The translations under genes were made by a program, and so were the position numbers. Below the pieces are notes generated by a model, which did not search any database, had not been told where the DNA came from, and saw only the letters and a program-made list of their open reading frames with translations. This document shows positions 63,120 through 64,000 of a stretch of DNA of 64,000 nucleotides, in pieces. Each line of letters opens with the position of its first letter. Position 1 is the stretch's first letter. Location: assembly GCA_034231615.1 (NCBI GenBank), contig CM067298.1, forward strand, positions 25,004,528 through 25,068,527, given 5' to 3'. This DNA comes from Meghimatium bilineatum (Eukaryota; Mollusca; Gastropoda; Stylommatophora; Philomycidae).

Positions 63120-64000
63120 GTCTCCTTAATAAAACTCACTGTCTTTTGTAGTTCATACAGTGTCCCATAGAGTTTTGATTCCAGTGTTGTTTCCTCTGGC
63201 CAATATGTCTGCCTCAGCGATTCATGCTCAGAACACTCTTGAAGTATATGTTTGGCACTCTATGCTGCCTGTCCACATGTACACATGGCCTTGTTGCCAA
63301 TCTTGAACTTTGTATACATGTGACTGCGGAGTCGGTTGTGTCCTGTTCTGAGACGTAGAATTATAACTTGTTCTGATCTGTTCATAATGTGATAGTCATC
63401 TTGTGTCGGTGTTTGTGGCTTTCTTATTGACTTGATCATCTGTTTTTTCTGATGGTAGGTGATTGGTATATCTGGTTGGTCTTCGGCAGCACCTTCCTTA
63501 GCCAGTTGGTCTGCTTTTTCATTTCCTGGTATTCCACAGTGAGAGGGTATCCACTGCTTGTTACCCTATACTGGTAAGACAATTCGCTAAGTAGTTTTTT
63601 TAAGTCTGTTAGTTTTCCAGACTGGAGAGCTTGAAGCACTGACCTTGCATCTGTCAGGAATACCACAGGCTGTAGGCCAGAGTTGGAGTTCAGCAGTTTT
63701 TTAGCTGCCACACTAATTGCCTGGATTTCTGCATCATAATTACTGCAGAATTTTCCTGTCGGTGTTCTGATTGTATCTCTAGGCTTGTGTGGATATTCTA
63801 TATATACACCTGCACCTCCATTCCTCACAGCATTCTGTGCTGACCCATCTGTGTACACTCTGACCCATATATCTAGTGGATATTCCTCATCCAGGAGACT
63901 AAGTTGACTGTCATTCGCTGCACACTGTTCTGTTTGTCCTCGCTTAGTATTCCTTTCACATGGGTCTGAATGTATATTGGCATTCCATGGCTTTCACTCC
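63120..64000 (-). mobile_element. LINE 3' part with RNase H domain, one frameshift and one stop
   Basis: VRVYTDGSAQ, SNYDAEIQA, VFLTDARSVLQAL and GNEKADQLAKEGA hold the four acidic residues of RNase H. The frame breaks near 63565, before the fourth. Further on, CTCGQAA is followed by TAG and AKHILQEC, a C-C-H-C knuckle. It continues past the right edge. It has no (ACCA)n tail, so it is a different subfamily from 39144-40041. Confidence 0.88.

Overview
This is AT-rich animal nuclear DNA. It carries parts of two host genes with many small exons, both on the minus strand, set in a dense mixture of tandem repeats and broken transposable elements. The host proteins are clearly metazoan. The repeat content (several degenerate non-LTR families, tRNA-derived SINEs, a (GAA)n-tailed retroposon, many minisatellites) suggests a mollusc or another lophotrochozoan. 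That assignment is an inference of modest confidence.

Gene 1 is POLL, DNA polymerase lambda, read right to left from about 62.4 kb to 38.7 kb. Nine coding exons join in phase with GT-AG introns to give a 567-residue protein. It has a BRCT domain, a Ser/Asp-rich linker, a dRP-lyase/HhH domain, and a palm with all three catalytic aspartates. Gene 2 is an ABCG half-transporter closest to insect White. It is read right to left from 28.46 kb and runs off the left edge. Eleven exons give 391 residues containing a complete nucleotide-binding domain; the membrane domain lies outside the window. The two genes are co-oriented and separated by about 10 kb. They have no evident functional link: one is DNA repair, the other probably pigment-precursor transport.

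Layout: 0-28.5 kb is white-like exons, with introns holding LINE remnants, two hAT MITEs with 8-bp target duplications, foldback elements, a 1.2-kb retroposon with a 12-bp target duplication, and at least seven minisatellites. 28.5-38.7 kb is intergenic, with a candidate white promoter, a 1.9-kb array of 52-bp units, LINE pieces, two SINE types and a perfectly phased 33-unit array of 15-bp units. 38.7-62.4 kb is POLL, with arrays of 27-, 34-, 46- and 50/54-bp units and LINE insertions. 62.4-64 kb holds two degenerate non-LTR fragments (RT and RNase H).

The most unusual signals are these: a 39-bp minisatellite in white intron 2 whose every unit repeats the exon-2 splice donor; a general crowding of intronic minisatellites within about 200 bp of splice junctions; an apparent SINE that ends in the 3' tail of an RNase H-encoding LINE also present here; a 68-bp hairpin with one mismatch; and a hammerhead-ribozyme-like core. 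No complete transposase or reverse transcriptase gene survives, and no RNA gene, CRISPR or prokaryotic feature was found.
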